Shown here in pieces: positions 38,893-47,639 of a stretch of DNA of 64,000 nt (position 1 is its first letter; each line of letters begins with the position of its first letter). Position numbers and translations under genes: made by a program. Location of the stretch: the NCBI RefSeq assembly GCF_016892625.1, contig NZ_JAFEMW010000004.1:248001-312000 (forward strand), given 5' to 3'. The notes beneath the pieces were generated by a model. It was given only the letters and a program-made list of their open reading frames with translations, was not told where the DNA came from and searched no databases. This DNA is from Brevibacterium sp. RIT 803. Its GTDB lineage: Bacteria > Actinomycetota > Actinomycetes > Actinomycetales > Brevibacteriaceae.

Positions 38893-40317
38893 ATGGTCAG
38901 AAGCACAACCTCGGCGAACAGCGGACTCGAGTTCCGCGAACTGCACGAAGTATCGGAACTCATCAGGTCCGGGCGGCTGAGCTCCAGAGACGCCACGCAG
39001 GCCATGTTCGATCGGATCGCCGAGCTCGACTCCCACCTTCTGTCCTTCGTCACCCTGATGCGGGATTCGGCACTGGCCGAAGCCGATGCCCTCGATGCGC
39101 GTCTGGCTCGCGGGGACTGGCTGGGACCGCTGCACGGCGTGCCGCTGGCGATCAAGGACCTGGCCTACACTCACGACGCACCGACGGGCGCTGGCACCAC
39201 GATCCACGCCGACTTCCGGCCAGACTACGATGCCACCGTCGTCGCGCGGCTGCGGGCGGCCGGGGCCGTGATCCTCGGGAAGCTGCGACTGACCGAAGGT
39301 GCATTCACCGGCCATCACCCCGACCTGCCGACTCCGATCAATCCCTGGGAGCCGAACACCTGGTCGGGAGTCTCCTCGTCCGGCTCGGGCGTCGCGACTG
39401 CCGCCGGCCTCTGCTACGGCTCACTGGGTTCGGACACAGGCGGATCGATCCGACTGCCGTCCTCGGCGAATGGGGTCACCGGACTCAAACCCACATGGGG
39501 CCGGGTCTCGCGCAACGGCGTCTTCCCGCTGGCGCCGAGCCTCGACCACATCGGCCCGATGACGCGCAGCGCACGGGACGCCTCCATCATCCTCGAGGCC
39601 ATCGCCGGGCACGATCCCAACGACCCGACCTCTGCCCTCGAACCGGTCCCCCGCTACAGCCAGCAGCTCGAACTCGACCACGCTCCGGTCGTCGGCTTCG
39701 ACCGCGAACTGGCCGCCGAACATTTCGATGACGTGACCAATGAAATGCTGGAGTCCACAATCGAGGTGCTCATCGACCTCGGCTGGCGCGTCCTCGACGT
39801 ACGCACCCCGGGGTTTCCCGAAGCGGCACAAGAATGGACGGCGCTGTGCGGAATCGAGACCGCGGGCGTTCATGCAGAGAACTACCCGTCGAGATCAGCC
39901 GAGTACGGACCCGATCTCGCCGGACTCATCGAGGTGGGGCGCAGACTGAGCGCCCTCGACTACCACGAACTGCTCGAATCCAGGCGGGCATTCACCGGTC
40001 GCATGCGTGGGCTCATGGCCGACATCGACCTGCTCCTGCTTCCGGGCATCGGAGCCGCCTCACCGACGATCACGCAGATGGAGAATCTCGGCTCGGATGC
40101 CGAGCTGTTTGCCGCGGTGACGGTTCCGACGGCCCCCATCGACAACTGCGGGATGCCCTCGATCACCCTGCCCGCCGGATTCTCCGAGCGCGGCACTCCG
40201 CTGGCCGCTCAGTTCGTCGCCGGTGACTTTCAGGAGAGTCTGCTGTTGGCCGCGGGGCATGCGTTCCAACAGGCCACCGACTTCCACCGACAGCACCCGC
40301 ACATCGTGGCTGTCTAG
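38893..40317 (+). CDS. Amidase signature-family hydrolase
   Basis: A 474-residue amidase. The Ser-cisSer-Lys triad is visible as the Lys in PLAIKDLAYT (near residue 90), the Ser in SGVSSSGSGVAT (near 160) and the nucleophilic Ser in SDTGGSIRLPS (near 184). The start ATG 38893 is preceded by AAGGAGG. Resembles AtzF/GatA-like amidases and lacks the GatA companion genes, so a catabolic amidase is likely; the substrate is unknown. It converges on the AlkD-like gene with a 7-bp gap and no clear terminator. Confidence 0.92.
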   Translation: MVRSTTSANSGLEFRELHEVSELIRSGRLSSRDATQAMFDRIAELDSHLLSFVTLMRDSALAEADALDARLARGDWLGPLHGVPLAIKDLAYTHDAPTGAGTTIHADFRPDYDATVVARLRAAGAVILGKLRLTEGAFTGHHPDLPTPINPWEPNTWSGVSSSGSGVATAAGLCYGSLGSDTGGSIRLPSSANGVTGLKPTWGRVSRNGVFPLAPSLDHIGPMTRSARDASIILEAIAGHDPNDPTSALEPVPRYSQQLELDHAPVVGFDRELAAEHFDDVTNEMLESTIEVLIDLGWRVLDVRTPGFPEAAQEWTALCGIETAGVHAENYPSRSAEYGPDLAGLIEVGRRLSALDYHELLESRRAFTGRMRGLMADIDLLLLPGIGAASPTITQMENLGSDAELFAAVTVPTAPIDNCGMPSITLPAGFSERGTPLAAQFVAGDFQESLLLAAGHAFQQATDFHRQHPHIVAV

Positions 40318-40324
40318 ACGACGC

Positions 40325-40996
40325 TTACTGCGCCTCTCGGCGGGCCACGATCTCTGTGATCCAGGTCGGCGCGAAGGGGGAGGTGCAGTTCGGCGGGGTC
40401 GGATAGTCCTTGAGGACACCGAGGCGGTTGCCGATGACGATGGCACGTGGCCGCAGGTGTTCGTTCTCGATGCCGATGTAGGACAGGGTTTCATTCATCG
40501 CCCATTGCAGGCGCTCTTCGGCTCCGAGCATCTGCGCCTCGATGATGTCGAGGAGACCGGGCAGGTCAAGGCCTTCGGGCGACTTGTTCACACGCTCGCT
40601 GGTCAATGCCCACCCGGCTGAAGCTACGACCTGGTCGGGGTCGATCATCCAGCTCAGGCGCAGTGTTTCGGCATGCTTCGACTTCTTGACGATGTAGTTG
40701 ACCAGCCAGGCGTGGACCTTCGGCACACGTGCATCGCGCAGCATGGCATCGAGGCCCTCCGCATCATAGCTGCGGGGGCGCATGATGAGGATCGCGACGA
40801 GACGCGCCGCGGTATCCCCGGTGTCCCACAGTTCGACGGCGAGGCCGTCGTTCTTCTTCAGCTCCTTGGCCACGGCCCGCAGCTTCGTCAGATTCACACC
40901 GTGATCGTCACCATGCTTCTCGTTGACAGCACGGGCCTTGGGATCCTCCATTGTCGCCAGTGTCTCCATGACGCTGTGCACGGTTGCCTCAACCAT
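40325..40996 (-). CDS. DNA alkylation repair (AlkD-like HEAT) protein
   Basis: A 223-residue all-helical protein. The repeated alpha-hairpins and the sequences NEKHGDDHGVNLTKLRAVAKEL and ELWDTGDTAARLVAILIM fit the DNA alkylation repair (PF08713) family. AlkD enzymes remove bulky N3/N7 alkyl adducts, but some members have lost activity; the catalytic Asp equivalent cannot be fixed without an alignment. It follows the ECF42 gene by 34 bp on the same strand and could be its downstream co-transcribed gene. Confidence 0.78.
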   Translation of the reverse strand: MVEATVHSVMETLATMEDPKARAVNEKHGDDHGVNLTKLRAVAKELKKNDGLAVELWDTGDTAARLVAILIMRPRSYDAEGLDAMLRDARVPKVHAWLVNYIVKKSKHAETLRLSWMIDPDQVVASAGWALTSERVNKSPEGLDLPGLLDIIEAQMLGAEERLQWAMNETLSYIGIENEHLRPRAIVIGNRLGVLKDYPTPPNCTSPFAPTWITEIVARREAQ

Positions 40997-41030
40997 GCGA
41001 TCATACTACCGCGAGTTCGGTACTCAGGTC

Positions 41031-42203
41031 TCAGCGCTCAGAGTTCAGCCGGGCCGCCTGACGCATGAGGTGGTCGCGCTCGGCGAGGTTGCCGGCTTTG
41101 GCGGCGGCCTTGACGTAGAGCTTCGCCGCCGCCTCGTCTTCTCCCGCTCGTTCTCGCAGGTGGGCTTCGACGGCGAAGTAGCGCGGCAGAGTCTCATCGA
41201 GTCTGTCCAGTTGGGCCAGTCCGGCCGCTGGCCCCTCAGCTTCACCGATCGCGACTGCCCGGTTGAGGGATGCGATCGGGCTGTCGTGGAATTTGAGCAG
41301 TTCGTCGTACCATTCGACGATCTGCGGCCAGTCGGTGTCCTCGACACGTTGTGCATCGGCGTGGAGAGCTCCGATGGCGGCCTGGACCTGGAATTCGCCG
41401 AGTTCCTCGCGGGCGAGCGCGGTCTGCAGAATGGCGATGCCCTCGGCGATCAGTTCGGTCTCCCACAGGGACCGATCCTGGTCGGCGAGGGCGATCAGGG
41501 CCCCTTCGGCGGTGAATCGGGCTCGACGTCGGGCATGGTGGATGAGCATGAGGGCCAGCAGCCCGGAGACCTCTGGGTGGTCGATCGATGCGGCCAGCGC
41601 CCGGGCGAGACGGATGGCTTCTGCTGCGAGGTCGACATCACCCGAGTAGCCCTCGTTGAAGACGAGATAGAGGACCGTGAGGACCGCGGAGATGTTTCCC
41701 GGGCGGTTGAGTCTGCGTCCGGACAGGGTGCGCTTGGCCCGAGAGATGCGCTGAGCCATCGTCGCCTCCGGCACCAGGTAGGCCTCGGCGATCTGTCGGG
41801 TCGTCAGCCCGCCGACGGCCCGCAGAGTCAGTGCCACCGCCGAGGCTGGGCTGAGGTCCGGATGGGCGCACAGGAAATAGAGATCGACGGTGTCATCGGC
41901 CGAGGTCGTCGCCGCATCCGTGTCCAGCGTAAAGGCGTGTTCCTCCCGCGCAGTGCGCGCGGACTCCGCACGGATGCGGTCGAGGAACTTGCGCCAGGCG
42001 ACCGTGATCAGCCACCCCTTTCTGTCCCGGGGTTCGTTCTCCGGCCACGTGCGAAACGCCTCGATCAGGGCATCCTGAACGGCATCCTCGGCGGTGGCGA
42101 AGTCTGCTCCCCTCCGCTCGAGGATGCCGATCACGATGGGAACGAGCTCCCTCAGTCCGTCGTAGACGGGGTCACTCCCATGAACGGACGGAGTTCGAGC
42201 CAC
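41031..42203 (-). CDS. ECF42-type sigma factor (module 1) with long C-terminal extension
   Basis: A 390-residue sigma factor of the ECF family whose members are paired with DGPF proteins. Sigma region 2 (residues about 20-85, ATAEDAVQDALIEAF and KGWLITVAWRKFLD) and region 4 (about 130-170, AVGGLTTRQIAEAYLV) are followed by a helical extension of about 200 residues, TPR-like in its last part. The likely GTG start at 42203 overlaps the upstream DGPF gene by 52 bp. The extension is thought to control activity in place of an anti-sigma factor. A CTG exactly at the DGPF stop is an alternative start. Confidence 0.9.
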   Translation of the reverse strand: MARTPSVHGSDPVYDGLRELVPIVIGILERRGADFATAEDAVQDALIEAFRTWPENEPRDRKGWLITVAWRKFLDRIRAESARTAREEHAFTLDTDAATTSADDTVDLYFLCAHPDLSPASAVALTLRAVGGLTTRQIAEAYLVPEATMAQRISRAKRTLSGRRLNRPGNISAVLTVLYLVFNEGYSGDVDLAAEAIRLARALAASIDHPEVSGLLALMLIHHARRRARFTAEGALIALADQDRSLWETELIAEGIAILQTALAREELGEFQVQAAIGALHADAQRVEDTDWPQIVEWYDELLKFHDSPIASLNRAVAIGEAEGPAAGLAQLDRLDETLPRYFAVEAHLRERAGEDEAAAKLYVKAAAKAGNLAERDHLMRQAARLNSER

Positions 42204-42559
42204 TCCCGGATCGGCTCGCCGCCGACACCCGGTGCCGCCGAGAGTTCACCCGCAAGTTCGAGCGCCCGATCGTAGGACTCGACGTCGATGACCATCCAGC
42301 CGGCGATGAGATCCTTGGTCTCGGGGAAGGGGCCGTCAGTGACCGGCGGCTTGCCCGCTCCGTCGAAACGGACAAACGTCCCTTCGGGCGACAGGGCCTG
42401 GGAGTCGACGAATTCGCCGCTGATCTTCAACCTCGTCGCGAAGTCGTTCATGTAGCCGATGTGCGCGTCGACTTCGCCCGGTGTCCACTCCTCCATCGGG
42501 GTGTACTGCATGTACTCGGGGGCCATCTTGTAGTGCTTGAGCATCAGGTACTTAGCCAT
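42152..42559 (-). CDS. DGPF/YCII-related protein (ECF42 module 1)
   Basis: A 135-residue YCII-like protein carrying the signature TDGPFPETKDLIAGW near residue 88. Members pair with ECF42 sigma factors; their biochemical role is not established. Preceded by AGGAGA and by an ECF-type promoter match at 42611-42637. It overlaps the sigma factor gene by 52 bp and is probably both target and partner of that sigma factor. Confidence 0.92.
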   Translation of the reverse strand: MAKYLMLKHYKMAPEYMQYTPMEEWTPGEVDAHIGYMNDFATRLKISGEFVDSQALSPEGTFVRFDGAGKPPVTDGPFPETKDLIAGWMVIDVESYDRALELAGELSAAPGVGGEPIREWLELRPFMGVTPSTTD

Positions 42560-42610
42560 GATCTTCTCCTCTTATCATCTGCTCGTCGCGAACTTCGCTG
42601 ACATCCCTGG

Positions 42611-42637
42611 GACGGAGCCACATGCGCATTCTCGACA
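42611..42637 (-). promoter_or_regulatory. ECF42-type promoter of module 1
   Basis: On the minus strand TGTCGA (42637-42632) and CGTC (42614-42611) are separated by 17 nt, 51 nt upstream of the DGPF start. As far as I recall, ECF42 promoters have TGTCGA at -35 and CGA/TC at -10. The identical layout occurs before module 2. Confidence 0.65.
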
Positions 42638-42802
42638 TCCTCGGCGAGATATCCTTCGATTCTTCCACGGATAGTCGCCGATGTCCGGTTGTAACCGACC
42701 TGGAACACAAGTCCCCGAATGCGAACACAAGCACGCCCACCTCGGCGGATCCTGTTGACAGAGTTGTCCTATACACACCAACTCACGTCACCAGGAGTCA
42801 CC

Positions 42803-43465
42803 ATGAAGACCACGAAGATCATTCGGTCCATCACCGTCGCCGGCGCAGTTGCGGCAGCACTGTCACTATCGGCCTGCGACATGAACATCTCCTTCGGCAC
42901 TCCCGAACAGGAGCAGACGCAGGGCCAGGAAGGATCCGAGACGTCAGCGAATCCTGCCGAGCAGCAAGAGGCCGCAACTCCTGCACAGGAAGCGCCGGAG
43001 GAGACTGAGTCGAACACCGCCACCGGGGATTCCCCTGATTCCTCGTCGAGTCAGGGCTCATCATCAGGTGGCGGTTACGGCAGCTCGTCCTCCGATTCAG
43101 ACTCGTCAGCGACGTCGGATGCTGCGTCATCATCGTCGGGCACATCCACCTCGGCGGGTGAAGGATCATCGAGTTCTGGCGGCGAACATGCCAGCGCCGA
43201 TGACCCCGGATTCGAAATCGATGAGCAGGGCAACGGCACCATTCCCGCCGCCCTCCTCGAGAGGGACATTGAGAAGGCATACTCCAAGCAGGGGACGACC
43301 GTCGACGAGGTCGAATGCCTCAACGACCTGGTGGTCATCTCCAAGAGAGGTTCAGCCTCCTGCAACGTCACCGCATACGGCGAGAAGCGCTACGGAACGG
43401 TCAGGGTCACATCGGTCTCAGGCAGCTACGTCGGCTACAAACTCGACTTCCCCAGCTTCAACTGA
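42803..43465 (+). CDS. DUF4333 lipoprotein with Ser-rich linker
   Basis: A 220-residue lipoprotein. The signal peptide ends in a lipobox (LSLSAC) near residue 24, after which comes a Gln/Glu/Ser-rich linker of about 115 residues. The C-terminal globular domain (residues about 150-220, with VECLNDLVVISKRGSASCNVT and two Cys likely forming a disulphide) matches the DUF4333 layout. Exported and membrane-anchored; function is unknown. RBS AGGAG precedes ATG 42803; the longer ORF start at 42719 is not supported. Confidence 0.85.
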   Translation: MKTTKIIRSITVAGAVAAALSLSACDMNISFGTPEQEQTQGQEGSETSANPAEQQEAATPAQEAPEETESNTATGDSPDSSSSQGSSSGGGYGSSSSDSDSSATSDAASSSSGTSTSAGEGSSSSGGEHASADDPGFEIDEQGNGTIPAALLERDIEKAYSKQGTTVDEVECLNDLVVISKRGSASCNVTAYGEKRYGTVRVTSVSGSYVGYKLDFPSFN

Positions 43466-43596
43466 GCCTGGCAGCGGCCAGCATGGCTGGTGTCGACCAG
43501 GCTGCGGAACAACTCGCGACCGCAGATGGTTATGGCAGATGCACACTTTGACAGCTCATGCACCTGCCACATCGACCAGCGAGGAGCATTCCCATC

Positions 43597-44553
43597 ATGC
43601 GCAGTGTCCAGTACACCCAGAACGGCGATATCGACCAGCTCCACATCGCCGAGGCGAACGCCCCCTCAGTCGGGCCAGGTGAGGTTCGTGTCGCTGTCCG
43701 CTATGCCGGACTCAACCCCGTCGATCTCGCCGTCATCGGCGGAGCCTTCGGGCAGGCCACCGGCACGAAGGGCAACGGCGCCGACTTCTCGGGAGTCATC
43801 GACAAGGTCGGTGAGGGTATCACCGACTTCTCCCCCGGCGATCTCGTCTTCGGGGGACGGCCACATCGCACGCAGACGACTCATCTGCTCATCCGGGACC
43901 CGGCAGAAAGACTCGACAAGATACCTCGCGGTCTCGGCATCGATACAGCCGGGGGCCTCTACATCGCCGGGCGCACCGCCATCGCGGGCATCCGCGCCCT
44001 GGCGATCACCGAAGGTGAGACGGTTCTCATCACCGGCGCCTCGGGCGGAGTCGGAATCATCGCAGCCCAATTGGCGGTCAACTTGGGCGCCCGCGTCATC
44101 GGCACTGCCAGCGAAGCCAACCATGAAGCTCTGCGCAATCTCGGCCTCGAACCCATCACCTATGGTGAGGGGCTCGAGGCCCGCCTGCGGGAGGCAGCCC
44201 CCGAGGGCATCGCTGCCGCGTTCTCGACCCAGGACGAGGCCGAGATCAAGCAGCTGCTGAGTCTCGACATTCCCGCCGGACGCATCAATTCGATCGGAGC
44301 GGGTTCACAGGTCGCCGACACGTACGGGGTGAGCATCGCAGGCGAGACTGCGGCTGAGCGCGGTGACCTCGCGTGGCTTGCCAAAGCGATCGCCTACGGA
44401 CATGTGCACGTGCCCGTCGCCGGGGTCTTCTCGCTCGACGAGGTCCAGAGCGCCTACCGTTTCCTCAAGGGCTCACGCCCGGCCGGCAAGGTGGTTCTCC
44501 GCGTCGACGCCGATTCCCTCACCAACGACCAGCGCGCGTTCCTCAGCAGCTGA
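43597..44553 (+). CDS. NADP-dependent quinone oxidoreductase-like MDR protein
   Basis: A 318-residue zinc-independent medium-chain dehydrogenase/reductase. The GroES-like domain (AGLNPVDLAVIGG) is followed by a Rossmann nucleotide-binding motif ITGASGGVGIIAAQL near residue 148. It lacks the zinc-binding Cys set, so a quinone/enone reductase role is likely. Start 43597 has GAGGAG upstream. Substrate is unknown. Confidence 0.92.
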   Translation: MRSVQYTQNGDIDQLHIAEANAPSVGPGEVRVAVRYAGLNPVDLAVIGGAFGQATGTKGNGADFSGVIDKVGEGITDFSPGDLVFGGRPHRTQTTHLLIRDPAERLDKIPRGLGIDTAGGLYIAGRTAIAGIRALAITEGETVLITGASGGVGIIAAQLAVNLGARVIGTASEANHEALRNLGLEPITYGEGLEARLREAAPEGIAAAFSTQDEAEIKQLLSLDIPAGRINSIGAGSQVADTYGVSIAGETAAERGDLAWLAKAIAYGHVHVPVAGVFSLDEVQSAYRFLKGSRPAGKVVLRVDADSLTNDQRAFLSS

Positions 44554-44717
44554 TCCGAGTGCGCATCCGATGGTGGGCGGTCAGGAATACTGTGCCCGGG
44601 TCGGTGCGTTCTCCCTGACGACACCGACGAACAGCACCTGGTGCTGAGAGATCGCGTACGACGATGTCAGATCGTCTGCGACGCGTCGGATCCGACAACT
44701 GACTAGGAGTAAGCATC

Positions 44718-45251
44718 ATGGCAATCTCAGACAAGAAGGTCGCATTCCTCCTCACCCGCGGAGTCGAGCAGGTCGAGCTCACCAGCCCCCGCGGAGCACT
44801 TGACGAAGCCGGAGCCACGACGGTCATCGTCTCGCCGTCCGAAGGCACATTGCAGGCGATGAACGGTGACTGGGACCATGCCGATGAGTTCACCGTCGAC
44901 GTCCCCGTCGCTGCAGCCGACGTTGATGACTTCGATGCGCTCGTGATTCCAGGCGGTACCCTCAATGCCGATGCCCTGCGCCTCGACGAGGACGCGGTGG
45001 AACTGGTGAAAGCGTTCTTCGCGGCCGACAAGCCTGTGGCCGCGATCTGCCACGCACCATGGATCCTCGCCGAATCAGGCGTCGCCAAGGGCCGGAAGCT
45101 GACCTCATTCGTCTCGACGAAGACCGATCTGGTCAACGCCGGAGCAGAGTGGGAGGATTCCGAGGTCGTCGTCGACGGCAATCTCATCACATCGCGCAAC
45201 CCCGGAGACCTCGACGCGTTCAACGCAGCCATCGCGAACGCACTGGGCTGA
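44718..45251 (+). CDS. DJ-1/PfpI-family protein
   Basis: A 177-residue single-domain member of the PfpI subfamily, with the nucleophile elbow AAICHAPWIL (catalytic Cys-His) near residue 115 and the VIPGGTLNADALR core. Members are glyoxalases, deglycases or chaperones; the role here is unknown. RBS TAGGAG lies upstream. It ends at a strong bidirectional terminator. Confidence 0.93.
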   Translation: MAISDKKVAFLLTRGVEQVELTSPRGALDEAGATTVIVSPSEGTLQAMNGDWDHADEFTVDVPVAAADVDDFDALVIPGGTLNADALRLDEDAVELVKAFFAADKPVAAICHAPWILAESGVAKGRKLTSFVSTKTDLVNAGAEWEDSEVVVDGNLITSRNPGDLDAFNAAIANALG

Positions 45252-45290
45252 GGCACTGAGCTGAAGCAATGTGTTCACGCAAGTGGCTGA

Positions 45291-45323
45291 ATACGCCCCG
45301 AACCAGATCGGTTCGGGGCGTAT
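45291..45323. terminator. Bidirectional terminator
   Basis: ATACGCCCCGAACC (45291-45304) pairs perfectly with GGTTCGGGGCGTAT (45310-45323) over a 5-nt loop, followed by TTTCG. It lies between the convergent PfpI and SfnG-like genes. Confidence 0.85.
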
Positions 45324-45369
45324 TTCGTCTCTGTGACAGGCGCTGCCTGTCCTCGCGGCCGAGAGCGGG

Positions 45370-46518
45370 TCAGACACCCGCTGCAGTCAGCATGCCCTTG
45401 TCCGTCAGCTCGGCTTCCTTCTCACGCACAATCGGGATGACGGTCTTGCCGAAGGCCTCGAGCTCCTCTTGGAAGTGGAGGAAGCCAGTGAGGATGAGGT
45501 CGACGCCGATCTTCTTGTATTCGATGATCCGGTCGGCGACCTGCTCGGGAGTGCCAATCAGCTGGGTGCGGAACCCATCGTTGTATTGGACGAGATCTTC
45601 GAAGCTGGAGTCGGCCCACATGCCCTTCTTATCGGACGTTGATGCGCCGGCTTCCTGAACTGATCTGCGGAACCCTTCCACTGATTCTCTGTCCGCGTGC
45701 GCGATGATCTCCCGCAGCTGCTCGCGGGCTTCGGCTTCGGTGTCACGCACGATCGCGAACCCATTGAGCCCAAAGCGAACCTTGCGGTTGTGGGCCTCGG
45801 CCACCTGTGTCACCTCGGCGTGCTGTTCACGGAAGCCGTCGAAGTCCTTGCCATTGGAGAAGTACCAGTCCGCGTGACGGCCACCGTTGAGTCGTGCTGC
45901 GGTGGAGTTGCCGCCTTGGAATATCTCCGGATACGGTCGCCCTTCCACAGGATAGGGACCCGGGCGCAAAGTGAAGTCGTTGACCGTGTAGAAGTTTCCA
46001 CGGAACTCCACATTCTCTTCGGTGAAGAGCTTCCGCACGACCTCGATGAACTCCGCTGAGCGGCGGTAGCGTTCGCCGTGCTCCAGCCACGGAAGCCCCA
46101 GGCGAGTGTATTCGTCCTTAAACCAGCCCGAGACCACGTTGATGGCAGCGCGACCCTGCGAGAACTGGTCCGCGGTGAGAATGTACTTCGCCAACACGGC
46201 GGGCTCCCAGATGCCTGGATGAATGGCCGCGATGACCTTGAGCTTCTCGGTGGCCAATGTCAGGGCCAGCGATGTCGCAGTGGATTCGTGCTGCTGAGCG
46301 GCTCCATAGCTGGAGAGGTAGCGGACCTGGGTGAGCGCGTATTCGAATCCCACATTCTCCGCCGTCTGTGCGAGTCTGACGTTGTAGTCATAACCCCAGT
46401 CGGTGCGCTGCTCCACGTTCGAGACCACGAGACCGCCCGAGACATTGGGCACCCAGTAGGCGAATTTGAGATCCTCAGGTTCACCGGTCCAGATCGGGTT
46501 GGCGTTGCGTTCAGTCAT
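45370..46518 (-). CDS. FMNH2-dependent dimethylsulfone monooxygenase (SfnG-like)
   Basis: Luciferase-like monooxygenase that releases methanesulfinate from dimethylsulfone in organosulfur use. The 382-residue protein has the family motifs FAYWVPNVSGGLV, TQVRYLSSYGA, AAIHPGIWEPAVLAK and AINVVSGWFKDEY near its middle. The close match to SfnG in layout favours that over SsuD. Start ATG 46518 has AAAGGGG upstream. No flavin reductase or sulfonate ABC transporter is adjacent, so the reductant is supplied elsewhere. A 353-bp leader precedes it with a direct repeat that may be an operator. Confidence 0.85.
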   Translation of the reverse strand: MTERNANPIWTGEPEDLKFAYWVPNVSGGLVVSNVEQRTDWGYDYNVRLAQTAENVGFEYALTQVRYLSSYGAAQQHESTATSLALTLATEKLKVIAAIHPGIWEPAVLAKYILTADQFSQGRAAINVVSGWFKDEYTRLGLPWLEHGERYRRSAEFIEVVRKLFTEENVEFRGNFYTVNDFTLRPGPYPVEGRPYPEIFQGGNSTAARLNGGRHADWYFSNGKDFDGFREQHAEVTQVAEAHNRKVRFGLNGFAIVRDTEAEAREQLREIIAHADRESVEGFRRSVQEAGASTSDKKGMWADSSFEDLVQYNDGFRTQLIGTPEQVADRIIEYKKIGVDLILTGFLHFQEELEAFGKTVIPIVREKEAELTDKGMLTAAGV

Positions 46519-46871
46519 GGCGTATGGCCCCTTTCCATCGAAACTGGCATGAGCACCGTGTCCATCCGCCTCCATGACGTGCGACCGGTTGCTGCGACGT
46601 CCTCGGGCCAGATCCCTCGGTCGCTCGTGATGTTGAGTCGCTCTTGATGTTCTGAAGTCAGCGTACTTATTTCCCGGGTCTTCGCCGGTCGCAATGACTC
46701 GAGGCTTCGGTTTGCGTCACAATGACTCACTTCGCCATCCGGGTTCATGCGATTTGCCATATGTCGGTGCAATGCGAATGGGTGTCGATGATCAGAATGA
46801 GTGATCAGCGAGGGGCGCGCGAAATGAAAAAGTCCTGGTCCCCGCATTGCAGCGGAGACCAGGACCAGCGG
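46519..46871 (-). promoter_or_regulatory. Leader region of sfnG-like gene
   Basis: 353 bp without a gene. It contains direct repeats GTCGCAATGACTC (46688-46700) and GTCACAATGACTC (46716-46728), 28 bp apart, which may bind a sulfur or regulator protein on one DNA face. I looked for a SAM riboswitch and saw no characteristic core. Confidence 0.35.
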
Positions 46872-46956
46872 CGGAGGATAGGGGATTCGAACCCCTGAGG
46901 GCGTTAACCCAACCCGCGTTCCAGGCGAGCGCCATAGGCCACTAGGCGAATCCTCC
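46872..46956 (-). tRNA. tRNA-Ser (anticodon GGA)
   Basis: 85-nt tRNA on the minus strand. The acceptor stem GGAGGAT (46956-46950) pairs with ATCCTCC (46879-46873), the anticodon loop is CUGGAAC with GGA at 46922-46920 reading UCC serine codons, the extended variable arm GGGTTAACGCCC marks a serine tRNA, and the T-arm is AGGGGTTCGAATCCCCT. CCA is not encoded. Confidence 0.95.
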
Positions 46957-47126
46957 GCGAGCCAGCCTATCCGAGTCGTGTCGACAATGCGAAATCCTGA
47001 CGGTCGAGTGTGAACCATCACACTAAGTGCAGGTGAAATCGCTTCTCAGCTGCTCTTGCCCTCACCTGCCTGACGCAGGTCGACCCGGTAGAGAGCATGC
47101 GGGCACAGAAAAATCTTCCCGCCGTG

Positions 47127-47153
47127 TGTCGATGCGGCATAAACTTGTTCGAC
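47127..47153 (+). promoter_or_regulatory. ECF42-type promoter of module 2
   Basis: TGTCGA (47127-47132) and CGAC (47150-47153) are separated by 17 nt, 60 nt before the DGPF start. It matches the module 1 element in sequence and spacing and is consistent with an autoregulated ECF42 promoter. Confidence 0.65.
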
Positions 47154-47213
47154 GTAGTGCATGAGAGGGTCTCGACCGAGACTCTCTGAAACATTGCTGA
47201 CTAAGGAGTCATC

Positions 47214-47639
47214 ATGAAGTTCATGCTCATCATGCGCGCAGTCGACCAGGCCGCCGTGGACGCCTTCGAAGCCGCCGATTTCGAGAAGATCATCGCCGAC
47301 ATGGGCGCCTACAACGAATCCATGGTCAACGCCGGCGTCATGGCCGACGGCGCCGGACTCTCCGATGCCTCCGAAGGGGCAGTCGTCGATTTCAGTGAGG
47401 ACGATCCCGTCGTCACGGACGGCCCCTATGGAGAATTGCGGGAGCTGTTCAACGGCTTCTGGATGGTCGAGGTCTCCTCACAGGAGGAAGCGATCGAGTG
47501 GGCCAAGCGGGCCCCTTTGGGCACCGGATCCCAGATCGAGGTGCGACGCGTCAATGGACCGGAGGACTTCCCTCAGGACAATGAGTGGATCCAGAAGGAA
47601 CAGGAATGGATCACCGAAGGGAAACTGGCCGGCAGTTGA
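47214..47639 (+). CDS. DGPF/YCII-related protein (ECF42 module 2)
   Basis: A 141-residue protein with the signature TDGPYGELRELFNGFWMVEV (DGP retained, F replaced by Y). It starts after AAGGAG. It differs strongly from the module 1 protein, so the two are not recent duplicates. Its stop overlaps the sigma start (TTGA). Confidence 0.92.
   Translation: MKFMLIMRAVDQAAVDAFEAADFEKIIADMGAYNESMVNAGVMADGAGLSDASEGAVVDFSEDDPVVTDGPYGELRELFNGFWMVEVSSQEEAIEWAKRAPLGTGSQIEVRRVNGPEDFPQDNEWIQKEQEWITEGKLAGS

Noticed and set aside
40923..42275. 450-residue plus-strand frame opposite the ECF42 module 1 genes
   Set aside because: Antisense shadow: the minus strand encodes clear sigma and DGPF proteins with recognisable motifs.
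46519..46871. SAM or other sulfur riboswitch upstream of the sfnG-like gene
   Set aside because: No conserved riboswitch core could be seen on the minus strand; only a direct repeat.
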